Position numbers and translations under genes: made by a program. A DNA stretch of 64,000 nucleotides from Colwellia sp. TT2012 (GTDB lineage Bacteria > Pseudomonadota > Gammaproteobacteria > Enterobacterales > Alteromonadaceae), in the NCBI RefSeq assembly GCF_001440345.1, contig NZ_LJYX01000017.1, positions 1 through 64,000 on the forward strand, given 5' to 3'. The stretch's first letter is position 1. Each line of letters opens with the position of its first letter. The notes below the pieces were generated by a model. It worked only from the letters and a program-made list of their open reading frames with translations, did not search any database and was not told the origin of the DNA. Positions 29,775 to 39,351 of this stretch are shown piece by piece.

Positions 29775-30287
29775 CTACTTGAATTGTTTTAATACATCAA
29801 ATGGATTTGGCTTCTCAAGCTCTTCAGGCAATTCACCCCAAACTGAATCAGCATCAGCTGAACAATCTCGAATTTTATGCCGTGGAATTAATGGAATAAT
29901 GAGCATGAACTCTTCTTCTATTAATTCGCATAAGTTTACTTCACCATTTTCATCTAATTCTACTACGTCATAATATGACGGGATTTTTTCAGCGGCTTCC
30001 TCATTTTTGGCCGGACTAAAAGTAAAATCTACTTTAAGTGCATGGTCAAAATTTTCGTTACACCGCTGACAAGTTAATGCAACTAATGTCGAAGCCGTAC
30101 CTGACATTACTGTCAAACCACGTTCATCGACATCAAACTTAACACTAACTTTGACATGCTCGCTTCCGCTTTCGCATTCAGCAAGTAGTCGAGTCATATC
30201 TGACAATTTATACTCACCTTCACACACAAGTCTTCGCTGTGCACTACGGGATGGGCTAATTGTTATTGGAAGTTTAAGATTCTGCAT
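29775..30287 (-). CDS. yceD: YceD (DUF177) protein, 23S rRNA accumulation
   Basis: A 170-residue cytoplasmic protein. CQRCNENF near 92-99 and the acidic segment ELIEEEFMLIIPLIPRH near 128 are DUF177 signatures, and the tail NPFDVLKQFK matches family ends. YceD homologues are needed for normal 23S rRNA accumulation. It heads the rpmF-plsX-fab run and is divergent from maf. Confidence 0.92.
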   Translation of the reverse strand: MQNLKLPITISPSRSAQRRLVCEGEYKLSDMTRLLAECESGSEHVKVSVKFDVDERGLTVMSGTASTLVALTCQRCNENFDHALKVDFTFSPAKNEEAAEKIPSYYDVVELDENGEVNLCELIEEEFMLIIPLIPRHKIRDCSADADSVWGELPEELEKPNPFDVLKQFK

Positions 30288-30480
30288 AAGGCGCGCATAT
30301 TATAGTCCCTATAGGCAAGTGTCAAAAGAAAATTGCACTATTTTGTTTAAAAGCTCAAGATAGAACCAATAATAGCAATAATTGCATAAAAACAGTTTAT
30401 TTAGCCAACATTTGTTCTCTAAGTAAACAATTGCGTAATTATAGCTATTCCTCTCGTTATTCCCATTTTAAAGGCTAAAT

Positions 30481-31083
30481 ATGAAAACCTTAGTACTCGG
30501 CTCAACGTCTCCATTTCGTAAAACCATTTTAGAAAAGCTGCAAATACCATTTCACTGCGCAAAGCCTGCTATTGATGAGAGTGCACAACAAGATGAATCA
30601 CCGCAAGTTTTAGTTAAACGCTTGGCCATTGAAAAAGCAAAAGCGGTTAGCGCAGACTATCCAAAGGCGTTAATTATTGGTTCGGATCAGGTAGCTGTAT
30701 GTGAAGGAGAGATTGTAGGAAAACCCCATAACTTCGACAATGCGGTTAGGCAATTAACTAAATTTAGCGGCAAAACTATTATTTTTTATACTGGCTTATG
30801 CGTCTATGACAGTGAAAAGGATAACGCACTTGCTTTAGTCGAGCCCTTTACCGTGCACTTTAAGCAATTAAGCCTAGCAGACATTAAAAACTACCTGCAT
30901 GCAGAGCAGCCTTATAACTGCGCTGGCAGCTTTAAGAGTGAGGGCTTAGGGATATGTTTATTTAGCAAGCTTGAAGGTGATGATCCTAACACCTTAATAG
31001 GCTTACCTTTGATTAAGCTAGTTGCCTTATTAAAACAACAAGGTGTAGATGTATTAGCTGAACAGAATAAAACGAGCTACTAA
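30481..31083 (+). CDS. Maf-family nucleotide pyrophosphatase (YceF type)
   Basis: A 200-residue house-cleaning NTP pyrophosphatase. The N-terminal LGSTSPFRKTILEKL, LAIEKAKAV near 56, IIGSDQVAV near 67 and the C-terminal GSFKSEGLG with NTLIGLPL are Maf motifs. The position next to yceD-rpmF and the GSFKSEGLG form point to the YceF subgroup, which acts on 7-methyl-GTP, rather than dTTP-specific YhdE. It is transcribed away from yceD. Confidence 0.88.
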   Translation: MKTLVLGSTSPFRKTILEKLQIPFHCAKPAIDESAQQDESPQVLVKRLAIEKAKAVSADYPKALIIGSDQVAVCEGEIVGKPHNFDNAVRQLTKFSGKTIIFYTGLCVYDSEKDNALALVEPFTVHFKQLSLADIKNYLHAEQPYNCAGSFKSEGLGICLFSKLEGDDPNTLIGLPLIKLVALLKQQGVDVLAEQNKTSY

Positions 31084-31087
31084 TATT

Positions 31088-31123
31088 AAATACCAACGTT
31101 GATTATGTACAGTGTTGGTATTT
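31088..31123 (+). terminator. Probable terminator after maf
   Basis: AAATACCAAC (31088-31097) pairs with GTTGGTATTT (31114-31123) across a 16-base loop and ends in four T. It lies between convergent genes and may work in both directions. Confidence 0.6.
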
Positions 31124-31153
31124 TCAAGTATCGATGAAGCCTTAGCAGAGCCT

Positions 31154-31807
31154 TTATACCGGTAATAATAACGGTTGCAACTCTGCTAGAGAGTCAACAA
31201 TAGCTTTAGGCTGATAGCGACTTAATGTATCTCTATCATGAACACCTAACGTTATACCAATTCTGTCAACCCCTGCCGCTTGCGCCATTTGCATATCGTA
31301 GTGAGTATCACCAATCATAACCGCTTGTTCAGGCAAAACATTTAACTCGGCCAATAGACTCAATATCATTTGCGGATCTGGCTTTGAGCGCATTTCATCG
31401 GCACAGCGTAAAGCATGGAAAAAGTGCTCAGTATCACTTTCAAATAAAACACGCTGTAGACCTTGACGACCTTTTCCTGTTGCTACGGCAAGCAACTTAT
31501 TATTATCCTTAAGGGCTGTTAACAGTGACCGTGCATTATCAAATAAAGGTGTAGGGGGATTATCACCTTCGACATATTGGTATTTATATTGCTCAAGCAT
31601 AGCCGTCAGTTGCCCTTGAGAGCCCAAGGGGAATAAAATAGCAAGAGCTTTAGGTAAACTTAAACCTATAATGTCTTTTACTTGTATTGCTGTTGGTATG
31701 TCTAATTGACAATGATGTGCTGCGGCTTGCATTGAAGCAACAATGCGCGCAATCGAGTCCATCAAGGTACCATCCCAATCAAATATAATTAATTTATACT
31801 CACGCAT
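31154..31807 (-). CDS. HAD-superfamily phosphatase (phosphoglycolate phosphatase-like)
   Basis: A 217-residue HAD hydrolase. Motif I is DWDGTLMDS (residues 10-18) with nucleophile and acid/base Asp, motif II is VATGK near 106, motif III is KPDPQ near 142, and motif IV is MIGDTHYDM near 163. A helical cap inserted after motif I is of the Gph type. The gene sits 5 bp from rluC and is co-transcribed with it, as in many gammaproteobacteria. The natural substrate cannot be told from sequence. Confidence 0.87.
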   Translation of the reverse strand: MREYKLIIFDWDGTLMDSIARIVASMQAAAHHCQLDIPTAIQVKDIIGLSLPKALAILFPLGSQGQLTAMLEQYKYQYVEGDNPPTPLFDNARSLLTALKDNNKLLAVATGKGRQGLQRVLFESDTEHFFHALRCADEMRSKPDPQMILSLLAELNVLPEQAVMIGDTHYDMQMAQAAGVDRIGITLGVHDRDTLSRYQPKAIVDSLAELQPLLLPV

Positions 31808-31812
31808 ATAGG

Positions 31813-32895
31813 TTATTCTTTAACCAATTTAGCTAACAATTTTTCTAAACTTGGCTCGAGCGGCGCTTCAATTTTCATGCGTTGCTCGGTTTTAGGGTGA
31901 GTAAACTCTATACTGGCAGCATGTAAGAACAAACGTTTTAAGCCCTTACTTTTCATCTGTTCATCAAACCCTTCATGACCATATTTGGCATCCATGGCAA
32001 TGGAATGGCCACTCACTTGACAATGAACACGTATTTGATGGGTTCTGCCTGTGACAGGAAAAGCCCTAATTAAGGTAGCACCTCGATAACGCTCTAACAC
32101 CCTAAAACGTGTTTCACATTCTTTGCCCGCTTGATTATCAACCACGACAACACGTTCACCGGACTTTAAGTCATTTTTCTTTAATGCCTCAGTCACTCGG
32201 GTTAACTTAGTTGGCCAATGCCCTTTCACCAAAGCATGATAGAACTTTTGTACATTCTTATTACGTAACTGTTCATGTAAATGCCGTAAGGCCGAACGCT
32301 TTTTGGCCACGACTAAGCAGCCTGAGGTATCTCGGTCTAACCTATGGACAAGTTCTAACATACGCGCATCAGGTCTTAATGCTCGTAATGCTTCGATTAA
32401 ACCAAAACTCAAACCACTGCCGCCATGTACGGCCATACCTGAAGGTTTATTGATAACAATTAATCTGTCATCTTCAAACAATATTTGTTTCTCTAGATTG
32501 GCAACAATAGTTAATCCGGTGGAGACCGCATCTTTTTGTTCAGAAACTCTAATCGGTGCAATACGTACTACATCATTAAGTACTAATTTATAGGGTGGTT
32601 TGATGCGCTTTTTATTTATTCTGATCTCTCCTTTACGCATTAAACGATAAAGGTGACTTTTTGGCACACCTTTGAGTGTTCTCAATAAAAAATTATCAAT
32701 GCGCTGCCCCGCATCTTCACTATCTATGGTGATGTAGCGTACTTTAGGTCTTTCGGCTTCCGCAGCATTCTTAACTTGAGGGGTATTTTCAGCAATTATT
32801 TTTTTATGCTGAGGCTTTTTATCAACTGAGCGATGTTGAGAGCTTGCTTTGTTTTTATGCACGTGATTGGCTTTTTTGCTATTAATTTCTTTCAT
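31813..32895 (-). CDS. rluC: 23S rRNA pseudouridine synthase RluC
   Basis: A 360-residue enzyme that makes pseudouridines at 955, 2504 and 2580 of 23S rRNA. An S4 RNA-binding domain (about 62-110, QRIDNFLLRTLKGVPKSHLYRLMRKGEIRIN) precedes the catalytic domain, with Asp in VHRLDRDTSGCL near 190. A lysine-rich N-terminal extension of about 45 residues is longer than in E. coli (319 residues); a later start is possible. The divergent rne upstream is the conserved arrangement. Confidence 0.92.
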   Translation of the reverse strand: MKEINSKKANHVHKNKASSQHRSVDKKPQHKKIIAENTPQVKNAAEAERPKVRYITIDSEDAGQRIDNFLLRTLKGVPKSHLYRLMRKGEIRINKKRIKPPYKLVLNDVVRIAPIRVSEQKDAVSTGLTIVANLEKQILFEDDRLIVINKPSGMAVHGGSGLSFGLIEALRALRPDARMLELVHRLDRDTSGCLVVAKKRSALRHLHEQLRNKNVQKFYHALVKGHWPTKLTRVTEALKKNDLKSGERVVVVDNQAGKECETRFRVLERYRGATLIRAFPVTGRTHQIRVHCQVSGHSIAMDAKYGHEGFDEQMKSKGLKRLFLHAASIEFTHPKTEQRMKIEAPLEPSLEKLLAKLVKE

Positions 32896-33588
32896 AACGG
32901 CAGTTTAACACATTTTATTTCGCTTATAATGCAATTAAAATAGCTTTTTATTGGCTAAAATCGAAAGATAGTGGGATACTTAAAGGGTTATTAGTTGATA
33001 TTTAACGCTAACACCGTATATAAGCAGCCATATGAAAAAACTAACATTAGGCTAATCAACATAACATTTTAACCCTAGAAGCTTTAAAGAGAGACGTAAG
33101 AGGCAAACTGCGGCCACATTAGTATGCGAATTTCATCTTGTTAACTGTACCATTATGACGTTAACAAACGTAAAAATAAGACATATTAATAGTACGGCCT
33201 ATTGTATAAATTGACACAGGTAGTTATCAGTTTTGTAAACTTAACCGCGGTAGATTGTCATAAAAGCATAAACAGTTTTAACAATTTGATTTTAAAATGT
33301 TATTAGCCCAGCACCATAAAGCAATTATTATAAAATAATACCAACGCGAATTAAGCTGGTATTTTGCACAGCACACAAGCTGAGCACATAAAGAAATAAA
33401 TTAACATTGCCTACTCTAATTAGGGCAGTGATATTGAAAAACAATCAGAATTTATAACAGCTTAACTTGGTTTTATGACAGGTTAACCGTGACAACCGTG
33501 AGGCTGACAATTTGCTGTTATCAGAAAAACAGATTGCTTTATGTCCTAAGCAAATGATGTGTTGTGACTAAAATGAGTCCGACAAACT
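32896..33588 (+). promoter_or_regulatory. Long rluC-rne intergenic region, probable rne leader
   Basis: A 693-bp AT-rich gap before rne, with no credible gene. In E. coli a long structured rne leader mediates RNase E autoregulation; a leader of similar kind here is inference from the gap alone. A small hairpin (AATACCA near 33337 with TGGTATT near 33356) is visible. Confidence 0.4.
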
Positions 33589-36500
33589 ATGAAACGTATG
33601 TTAATTAACGCTACCCAATCAGAAGAATTGCGCGTAGCACTAGTAGATGGCCAAAAACTTTACGATTTAGATATTGAAAGTCCTGGTCATGAACAAAAAA
33701 AATCTAATATATATAAAGCAAAAATCACCCGTATTGAACCTTCTTTAGAAGCCGCTTTTGTTGATTATGGCGCTGACCGCCATGGTTTCTTACCAATGAA
33801 AGAAATTGCGCGTGAATACTTCCCTAAGGGCTATACCTTTCAAGGCCGCCCTAATATTAAAGAAGTCTTGCGCGAAGGCCAAGAGGTTATCGTTCAAATA
33901 GATAAAGAAGAACGTGGCCAAAAAGGTGCTGCACTGACCACCTTTATAAGTCTCGCTGGTAGCTACCTAGTATTAATGCCAAATAACCCCCGAGCAGGTG
34001 GTATTTCACGCCGCATTGAAGGTGATGAACGTACCGAATTAAAAGAATCTTTAAGTAAGCTAGAATTACCTAAAGGCATGGGTTTAATTGTCAGAACCGC
34101 TGGCGTTGGTAAAGATTATGATGAATTAGCGTGGGATCTCAGTGTACTTTTACATCACTGGCAAGCAATCAGCGACGCTGGAAAAACGCGCCCCGCACCT
34201 TTCTTAATCCACCAAGAAACAAACCTTATTTTACGCGCCATTCGAGACTATTTACGCCGAGATATTGGTGAAGTATTGATTGATCGCCCTAAAACCTTTG
34301 AAAGTGTTAAAAAGCACATCGAGGTGGTTCGCCCTGATTTCTTAAATAAAATAAAGCTTTATACCAGTGATGTGCCTTTATTTACTCATTACCAAATTGA
34401 AACACAAATTGAAACGGCTTTTCAACGAGAAGTACGCCTACCTTCTGGCGGTTCAATCGTAATTGACCCGACCGAAGCCATGACTTCCATTGATATCAAC
34501 TCAGCTCGAGCCACTAAAGGTAGTGACATTGAAGAAACTGCTTTTAATACCAATTTGGAAGCGGCTGAAGAAATTGCTCGTCAGCTACGTTTACGTGATT
34601 TGGGTGGTTTAATCGTTATTGACTTTATCGATATGACCCCCGTTCGACACCAGCGTGAAGTAGAAAACAGAATGCGTGATTCAGTTCACCAAGACAGAGC
34701 CCGCATTCAATTAGGTAAGATCTCTCGTTTTGGCTTATTAGAAATGTCGCGTCAACGTTTACGTCCGTCGATTGGTGAAACAAGCCAAGGGGTATGTCCT
34801 CGTTGTAGCGGTACCGGTCATGTCCGTGGTGTTGAATCTTTAGCGTTATCAATATTGCGTTTAATGGAAGAAGAAGCCATTAAAGATAATACCTTACAGG
34901 TACAAGCACAAGTGCCAGTACCTGTTGCTACTTATTTATTAAATGAAAAGCGCCGTTCAGTGATGCATATTGAAAAGCATCATAATGTCAGGGTTTTAAT
35001 CATTCCTAATCCACATATGGATACCCCGCAATATGAAGTACTGCGTGTTAAAACGGATGAAACTGTCGAAGAAGCAAGTTATGAATTACCGGTCAAACAA
35101 GCTGAACTTGAAGAAGCTAAAATGCCTAAATTTGATAAAGCGACTGCTAAAAGTGATGAACCCTTAATTCAAGGAATGACAACACCAACACCTGCCCCAC
35201 GACCAAGTGACTTAAGCAAAAAAGCTGAACAAACAAAGACAGAAAATCAAGAAAAGTCTAGTGGCTTTTTTGCTTGGTTGAAGGGACTTTTTGTTACTGA
35301 ACAAGTAGCTGATGAAGTTAAAGAAGTTAAAGAAAGCGACACCAGTGATAAGCCAAGACGTTCGCAAGGTAGACGCGAGAATCAACAAGGTAAGCGTCGT
35401 AATAGTCGTAGCGGTAATCGTAATCGCAACGAACGAAATGATCGAAACGATGAAAACTCTTCGACTAGCTCAACCAGTCATACCAGTGAATCAAGAAATA
35501 TCCGTTCCACTCGTGATGACGAACAGAATAAGCCGAAGAGACAAACGCGTAAAAGTGATAATCTAGATAAAGATAAAGTTGTTAAAGAAGAGAAAGTCAC
35601 TGAGCGTCGTCAACGTAGAACTAATCGCAAACAAATACGTATCGAAACACCAAGTAAAGCTATCGATACCGCTGAAAAATCAACCGCAGTTAAAGCGATG
35701 GAGACTGAACAGCTTAATAAACCGGTGGCCGAAAGCGAAACAAAACATGATGACCGACCACGAAATAGACGTTCACCTAGACACCTAAGAGCAAATGGAC
35801 AACGTCGTCGTAATAACAATAGTAAAAACAGTGCGGAAACTGCATCAATAGAGCAGCCATTAACTAGTGAGACTTTGTCTGTCGATGAATCAGTAGAAGC
35901 GCGTTACCCTGCTACTGCTAATCCTGTTACGTCAGAAATGGCCGCGCAGTCTGAAGTAGTGACGTCCTCAACTGAAGTCAATAAAGCAACACCGGATGAA
36001 GTTGTTAAAGATAAAATCATTGCTGCAGTTAAAACGCCGGCAAGAGAATCTACTGTTGAAGAACCGTTAGCAAGCGCAGCAGTAATTAATGCGCCGCAAG
36101 CCAAAGAAGACACGTCAACAACTGAGGTTGCCGAGCCAGTAACAGAAGTTCAACAAGAGTTACCTTTAGAGCAAAAAGAAGATATTACTGCAACTAAAGA
36201 AACTTCACTGGCAACCACCGCAGACGTTGACGAAACTACAGTAACATCCGTAGTGACAAATCAAGCGACTGAAGTTGTTGAGCTGCAAAGCGAAAATGTT
36301 GTCACTCCGGTAGCTACGATCATTGGAACAGCGACTACCGACAGCAAAGTTCAAGAAGCTAAAGTTGAGACGGTGCAAGTTGAACAAGTGAAAAAAGCGG
36401 CTACTGCGACTAAGAAAGTAGCTCCGGTGAAAAAGAAATCGGCACCTAAGGATAAAAAGCTCGCTAGGCAAGTGAAAAAAGCAAATCGCCTTGCTGGTCA

Positions 36501-36663
36501 TGCCACGGCGCCTATGACAAAAACGGAAACGATCACCACAATTAAAGAAATCCCGACTAACTTTATGGCCGATAGTGAGCGACTCGCTCATCAGTCATCA
36601 GGCAGAACGGCGATAACGGCTGATGTAGTAAACCGTAGCGCTGCGCAGGCAACTAAGCCATAA
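33589..36663 (+). CDS. rne: Ribonuclease E
   Basis: A 1024-residue endonuclease, scaffold of the RNA degradosome. The catalytic half (1-520) has an S1 domain (about 37-125), a 5'-sensor and RNase-H-like region, catalytic Asp302 and Asp345 (SIDINSA, DFIDM) and the zinc link CPRC at 403-406. The C-terminal half is disordered. An amphipathic membrane segment near 555-570 ([12 protein letters not shown]) is followed by arginine-rich RNA-binding stretches (about 590-745) and a long Glu/Thr/Val-rich region. The extreme C-terminus ([19 protein letters not shown]) resembles the PNPase-binding end of other gammaproteobacterial RNase E. It is monocistronic and has a strong terminator. Confidence 0.96.
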   Translation: MKRMLINATQSEELRVALVDGQKLYDLDIESPGHEQKKSNIYKAKITRIEPSLEAAFVDYGADRHGFLPMKEIAREYFPKGYTFQGRPNIKEVLREGQEVIVQIDKEERGQKGAALTTFISLAGSYLVLMPNNPRAGGISRRIEGDERTELKESLSKLELPKGMGLIVRTAGVGKDYDELAWDLSVLLHHWQAISDAGKTRPAPFLIHQETNLILRAIRDYLRRDIGEVLIDRPKTFESVKKHIEVVRPDFLNKIKLYTSDVPLFTHYQIETQIETAFQREVRLPSGGSIVIDPTEAMTSIDINSARATKGSDIEETAFNTNLEAAEEIARQLRLRDLGGLIVIDFIDMTPVRHQREVENRMRDSVHQDRARIQLGKISRFGLLEMSRQRLRPSIGETSQGVCPRCSGTGHVRGVESLALSILRLMEEEAIKDNTLQVQAQVPVPVATYLLNEKRRSVMHIEKHHNVRVLIIPNPHMDTPQYEVLRVKTDETVEEASYELPVKQAELEEAKMPKFDKATAKSDEPLIQGMTTPTPAPRPSDLSKKAEQTKTENQEKSSGFFAWLKGLFVTEQVADEVKEVKESDTSDKPRRSQGRRENQQGKRRNSRSGNRNRNERNDRNDENSSTSSTSHTSESRNIRSTRDDEQNKPKRQTRKSDNLDKDKVVKEEKVTERRQRRTNRKQIRIETPSKAIDTAEKSTAVKAMETEQLNKPVAESETKHDDRPRNRRSPRHLRANGQRRRNNNSKNSAETASIEQPLTSETLSVDESVEARYPATANPVTSEMAAQSEVVTSSTEVNKATPDEVVKDKIIAAVKTPARESTVEEPLASAAVINAPQAKEDTSTTEVAEPVTEVQQELPLEQKEDITATKETSLATTADVDETTVTSVVTNQATEVVELQSENVVTPVATIIGTATTDSKVQEAKVETVQVEQVKKAATATKKVAPVKKKSAPKDKKLARQVKKANRLAGHATAPMTKTETITTIKEIPTNFMADSERLAHQSSGRTAITADVVNRSAAQATKP

Positions 36664-36686
36664 AGCACACCTAGCTTAAAATTTAA

Positions 36687-36720
36687 AGCCAGTTATAAAG
36701 AGTATAACTGGCTTTTTTTT
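36687..36720 (+). terminator. Rho-independent terminator of rne
   Basis: AGCCAGTTATA (36687-36697) pairs with TATAACTGGCT (36703-36713) across five bases, followed by seven or more T. Confidence 0.9.
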
Positions 36721-36974
36721 GTCTAAATTCTACCTACTTTATTAATGAATATGAGAAGTAATCCTCTACTCGGTATAAGCTACATCACTCAATAAGCTAA
36801 ACCTTAAAAACTTATACAAGACGATAACTTAGCATTAACAAATAGCTTGACTGTTACTCTAAGCTAACGTTAAATGGTAAATAGTTGTCGGCCAGCTGTT
36901 AATAAATTAGATAGGTCATTATTGTTACCTAGTTAAGAGTAAGGTAACGGATATAAAAGAGAGTAATAATTATT
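36714..36974. other. Gap between rne and the GYF_2 genes
   Basis: AT-rich DNA without a gene. It should carry the promoter for the first GYF_2 gene; no clear -35/-10 pair stood out. Confidence 0.35.
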
Positions 36975-37406
36975 ATGAAAAAATGGTTTTTTTCTGACAA
37001 TGGTGAAGTAACTGGCCCTTTAGGATTAAAAGAGTCAAACGAATTTATTTCTAAAAACCCTGACTTATATGCTTGGCATCCTTCTTATACTCATTGGGTT
37101 CCGGTTAGTTGTATTAATGAATTTGAAACATCAGTCACGCCCCCTCCTCCGCCAATATCCATCCCAAATGATCTTATTGATGACTTAATTGGCGAAGAAA
37201 AAGAATTAATAACAACCTTAGACCGTATAGATAAAACAATTAAAATCACTGCAGACTCTTTATATGAAATAGATACCGAATTAGATAATTATGGCACTAT
37301 TGCCCATAATTTAACGGAAGAAGTTAGGGTGGTAGTTAAGACAATTGAAGAGCAGTACGCCGTTTTACAAAAGAACCTAGCTAACGTAATTAAAGCTGAC
37401 TACTAA
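36975..37406 (+). CDS. GYF_2-domain protein, short paralogue
   Basis: A 143-residue protein of unknown function. Residues 1-50 form a GYF_2 (DUF4339-like) domain: KKWFFSDNGEVTGPL, then YAWHPSYTHWVPV. Proline-rich TPPPPPISIP follows at about 56-65, then a heptad-like acidic coiled coil (about 75-140). No signal peptide or membrane segment is present. The next gene (37490) begins with the same domain and the same layout, so the two arose by tandem duplication. GYF domains bind proline-rich peptides, and GYF_2 is often found next to membrane segments; no partner is evident here. Confidence 0.65.
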   Translation: MKKWFFSDNGEVTGPLGLKESNEFISKNPDLYAWHPSYTHWVPVSCINEFETSVTPPPPPISIPNDLIDDLIGEEKELITTLDRIDKTIKITADSLYEIDTELDNYGTIAHNLTEEVRVVVKTIEEQYAVLQKNLANVIKADY

Positions 37407-37489
37407 TGGCTTCAGCATATTTAACTAACCGTTAACCAGTGAATCTGATTCATCATAAACACTAAAGTTAACAGATAAGAGTATTTACT

Positions 37490-38431
37490 ATGAAAAAATG
37501 GTATTTTTCAAATAATGGCGAAATTACTGCCCCCTTAGATTTAGATGCAGCAAAAGATTATTTAGCCAGTAACCCCAATGTGTATGGCTGGCATCCTTCA
37601 TTTAATCAATGGAAGCCAGTCAATTGTATTAGTGAATTTGTCGATGTACTTCCGCCAACAGTACAAGCGCCATTAATACCAAAAGAAATTTCTGACCAGT
37701 TTTTAGCTAAAAAGCAGCGCTTAGAAGTAAAATTAACCTCTATTGACGATAGTATTAATCACAGCCAGTCATCTTTAGCTAAGTTTGAACAACAAATTGC
37801 CAGCTATAAAGACTTGACCAAAAATTTGAATGATGATGTTAAGGGTGCTATCGATAACATCGAGAAGAAGTACAAAAATTTAAGCCGTAAGCTGTCTCAA
37901 GTTAAAGACGCGGTAGATATTGCGGAAACAGAAATATCGGCAGTGGTTGATGATTTCACCCATAGAATGAGCTCAAATGATATCTTTATGCCCTCTTGTA
38001 CTCCAAGTACAGCAATACTACAAGAGCAGGAAAACAACGTATTATCAGACAATGCACAAGGAAGCAAAGCCAAACTTGCGCAAGAAATATTAGCGACGCC
38101 TCATAGACGTGTTGAACCCAACGAAGCAAAACTTGAGGAAGCGCAGGTTGCAATAAAAGAGCCCGTAAAAAATCAGGCTAAAAAAGTAACTAAAAAAGTA
38201 ACTAAAAAAGTAGAAAAACCGGCAAGCCAATCACTTTTAGATGACACCAACGAAGCCAGTCATTCGCCTAAAGACAGTTTCACTGGTATGAAAAATATGA
38301 TGAAGTCGGTATTTAAAGGTGACAGTAAAATAGAGAAAGAAGTAAAAACTAAAAATATAGACGCGAATAAAGCTAAAGAAGAGCCACGATCAATGGCTGA
38401 ACGTTTAAAAATGGCTCAAAGCAACCAATAA
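37490..38431 (+). CDS. GYF_2-domain coiled-coil protein, long paralogue
   Basis: A 313-residue protein of unknown function. Residues 1-50 repeat the GYF_2 domain of its neighbour (KKWYFSNNGEITAPL, YGWHPSFNQWKPV). A predicted coiled coil spans about 75-165. A charged, low-complexity tail follows with a KKVTKKVTKKV repeat (about 230-243, from a 12-bp tandem DNA repeat at 38178-38212) and a C-terminal EPRSMAERLKMAQ helix. It has no signal peptide. The 83-bp spacing suggests co-transcription with the short paralogue, and a terminator follows. Confidence 0.68.
   Translation: MKKWYFSNNGEITAPLDLDAAKDYLASNPNVYGWHPSFNQWKPVNCISEFVDVLPPTVQAPLIPKEISDQFLAKKQRLEVKLTSIDDSINHSQSSLAKFEQQIASYKDLTKNLNDDVKGAIDNIEKKYKNLSRKLSQVKDAVDIAETEISAVVDDFTHRMSSNDIFMPSCTPSTAILQEQENNVLSDNAQGSKAKLAQEILATPHRRVEPNEAKLEEAQVAIKEPVKNQAKKVTKKVTKKVEKPASQSLLDDTNEASHSPKDSFTGMKNMMKSVFKGDSKIEKEVKTKNIDANKAKEEPRSMAERLKMAQSNQ
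38178..38212 (+). repeat. 12-bp tandem repeat inside the long GYF_2 gene
   Basis: Nearly three copies of a 12-base unit (AAAAAAGTAACT) encode Lys-Lys-Val-Thr repeats. Slippage here would change protein length in steps of four residues without a frameshift. Confidence 0.8.
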
Positions 38432-38464
38432 AATCGTTATTAATAGTCCTTAAACGACATAAAT

Positions 38465-38501
38465 AAAAAGCCAGTCATTATTTAAAATGACTGGCTTTTT
38501 T
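38465..38501. terminator. Bidirectional terminator between GYF_2 and eda
   Basis: AAAAAGCCAGTCAT pairs with ATGACTGGC and six T (38487-38501). A-rich and T-rich flanks on either side let it serve both convergent genes. Confidence 0.88.
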
Positions 38502-38571
38502 GATATTGGTTGTCTCGCTCTAAGAGTAGCTAGACCCTTAGTACTTTTTCTTGTCTATCTTTACCCCTGAG

Positions 38572-39219
38572 CTATTTTACATGGGCCAAGACTTGTTTGG
38601 CTAATTTAGTAATTTCCGACCAGTTCTTATTGTCAACAATATCACTTGATACTAACCATGAGCCACCACAACAAACAACATTAGGTAAGGCCAAATAGTC
38701 ACGCACGTTATTAAAATTTATGCCACCTGTTGGGCAAAAGCGAATATCGGGGAAAGGTCCACCAATTGATTTAATGGCCTTAATACCGCCTGATGCTTCT
38801 GCTGGAAAGAATTTAAAATGGTCGTAACCATAATCTGCTCCATCCATAAGCTCAGAAATTGAAGATATACCGGGTATTAGGGCAATATTACCGTCATTAC
38901 CGGCTTGTAATAAGTCTTTGGTTAAACCGGGGCTAATTGCAAATTTAGCACCTGCATCATAAGACTGTTGTAATTGCAGACGATTGGTCACTGTACCTGA
39001 ACCAATAATCGCTTCTGGTAGTTCTTTTGCAATGATACTAATCACATCAAGTGCGGCTGGCGTACGTAAGGTTACTTCTAAGACCTTAACATCCGCAGCT
39101 AATAATGCTTCCGCAATATACAACGCATCTTCAACTTTATTGATTACAAGTACAGGAACAATAGGTCCCATGTTGAAAAGGTCCTTTGGCATGATTTGCC
39201 AATTTTTTGATACTGTCAT
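38572..39219 (-). CDS. eda: KHG/KDPG aldolase
   Basis: A 215-residue aldolase that splits 2-keto-3-deoxy-6-phosphogluconate into pyruvate and glyceraldehyde 3-phosphate. The Schiff-base Lys136 is in FKFFPAEASGG; catalytic Glu is in VLEVTLRT near 48; GSGTV at 73 and SPG at 96 are conserved. It is the last gene of the zwf-pgl-edd-eda run, 132 bp from edd. Confidence 0.95.
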   Translation of the reverse strand: MTVSKNWQIMPKDLFNMGPIVPVLVINKVEDALYIAEALLAADVKVLEVTLRTPAALDVISIIAKELPEAIIGSGTVTNRLQLQQSYDAGAKFAISPGLTKDLLQAGNDGNIALIPGISSISELMDGADYGYDHFKFFPAEASGGIKAIKSIGGPFPDIRFCPTGGINFNNVRDYLALPNVVCCGGSWLVSSDIVDNKNWSEITKLAKQVLAHVK

Positions 39220-39351
39220 AAATCCTCTTTATTTTCTTGACCAATTGAACCCAGGGTTAAATAGGCACTGAATTTTTTATATTATTAATTATTAAGGAGT
39301 CAAGCTATGACTCCTTAATCGTGAGCTGTTATTTACTCTTATTACTAGTGA

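Noticed and set aside
38465..38501. Hairpin as a regulatory site for eda
   Set aside because: Its A- and T-runs and position between convergent genes make it an ordinary bidirectional terminator.
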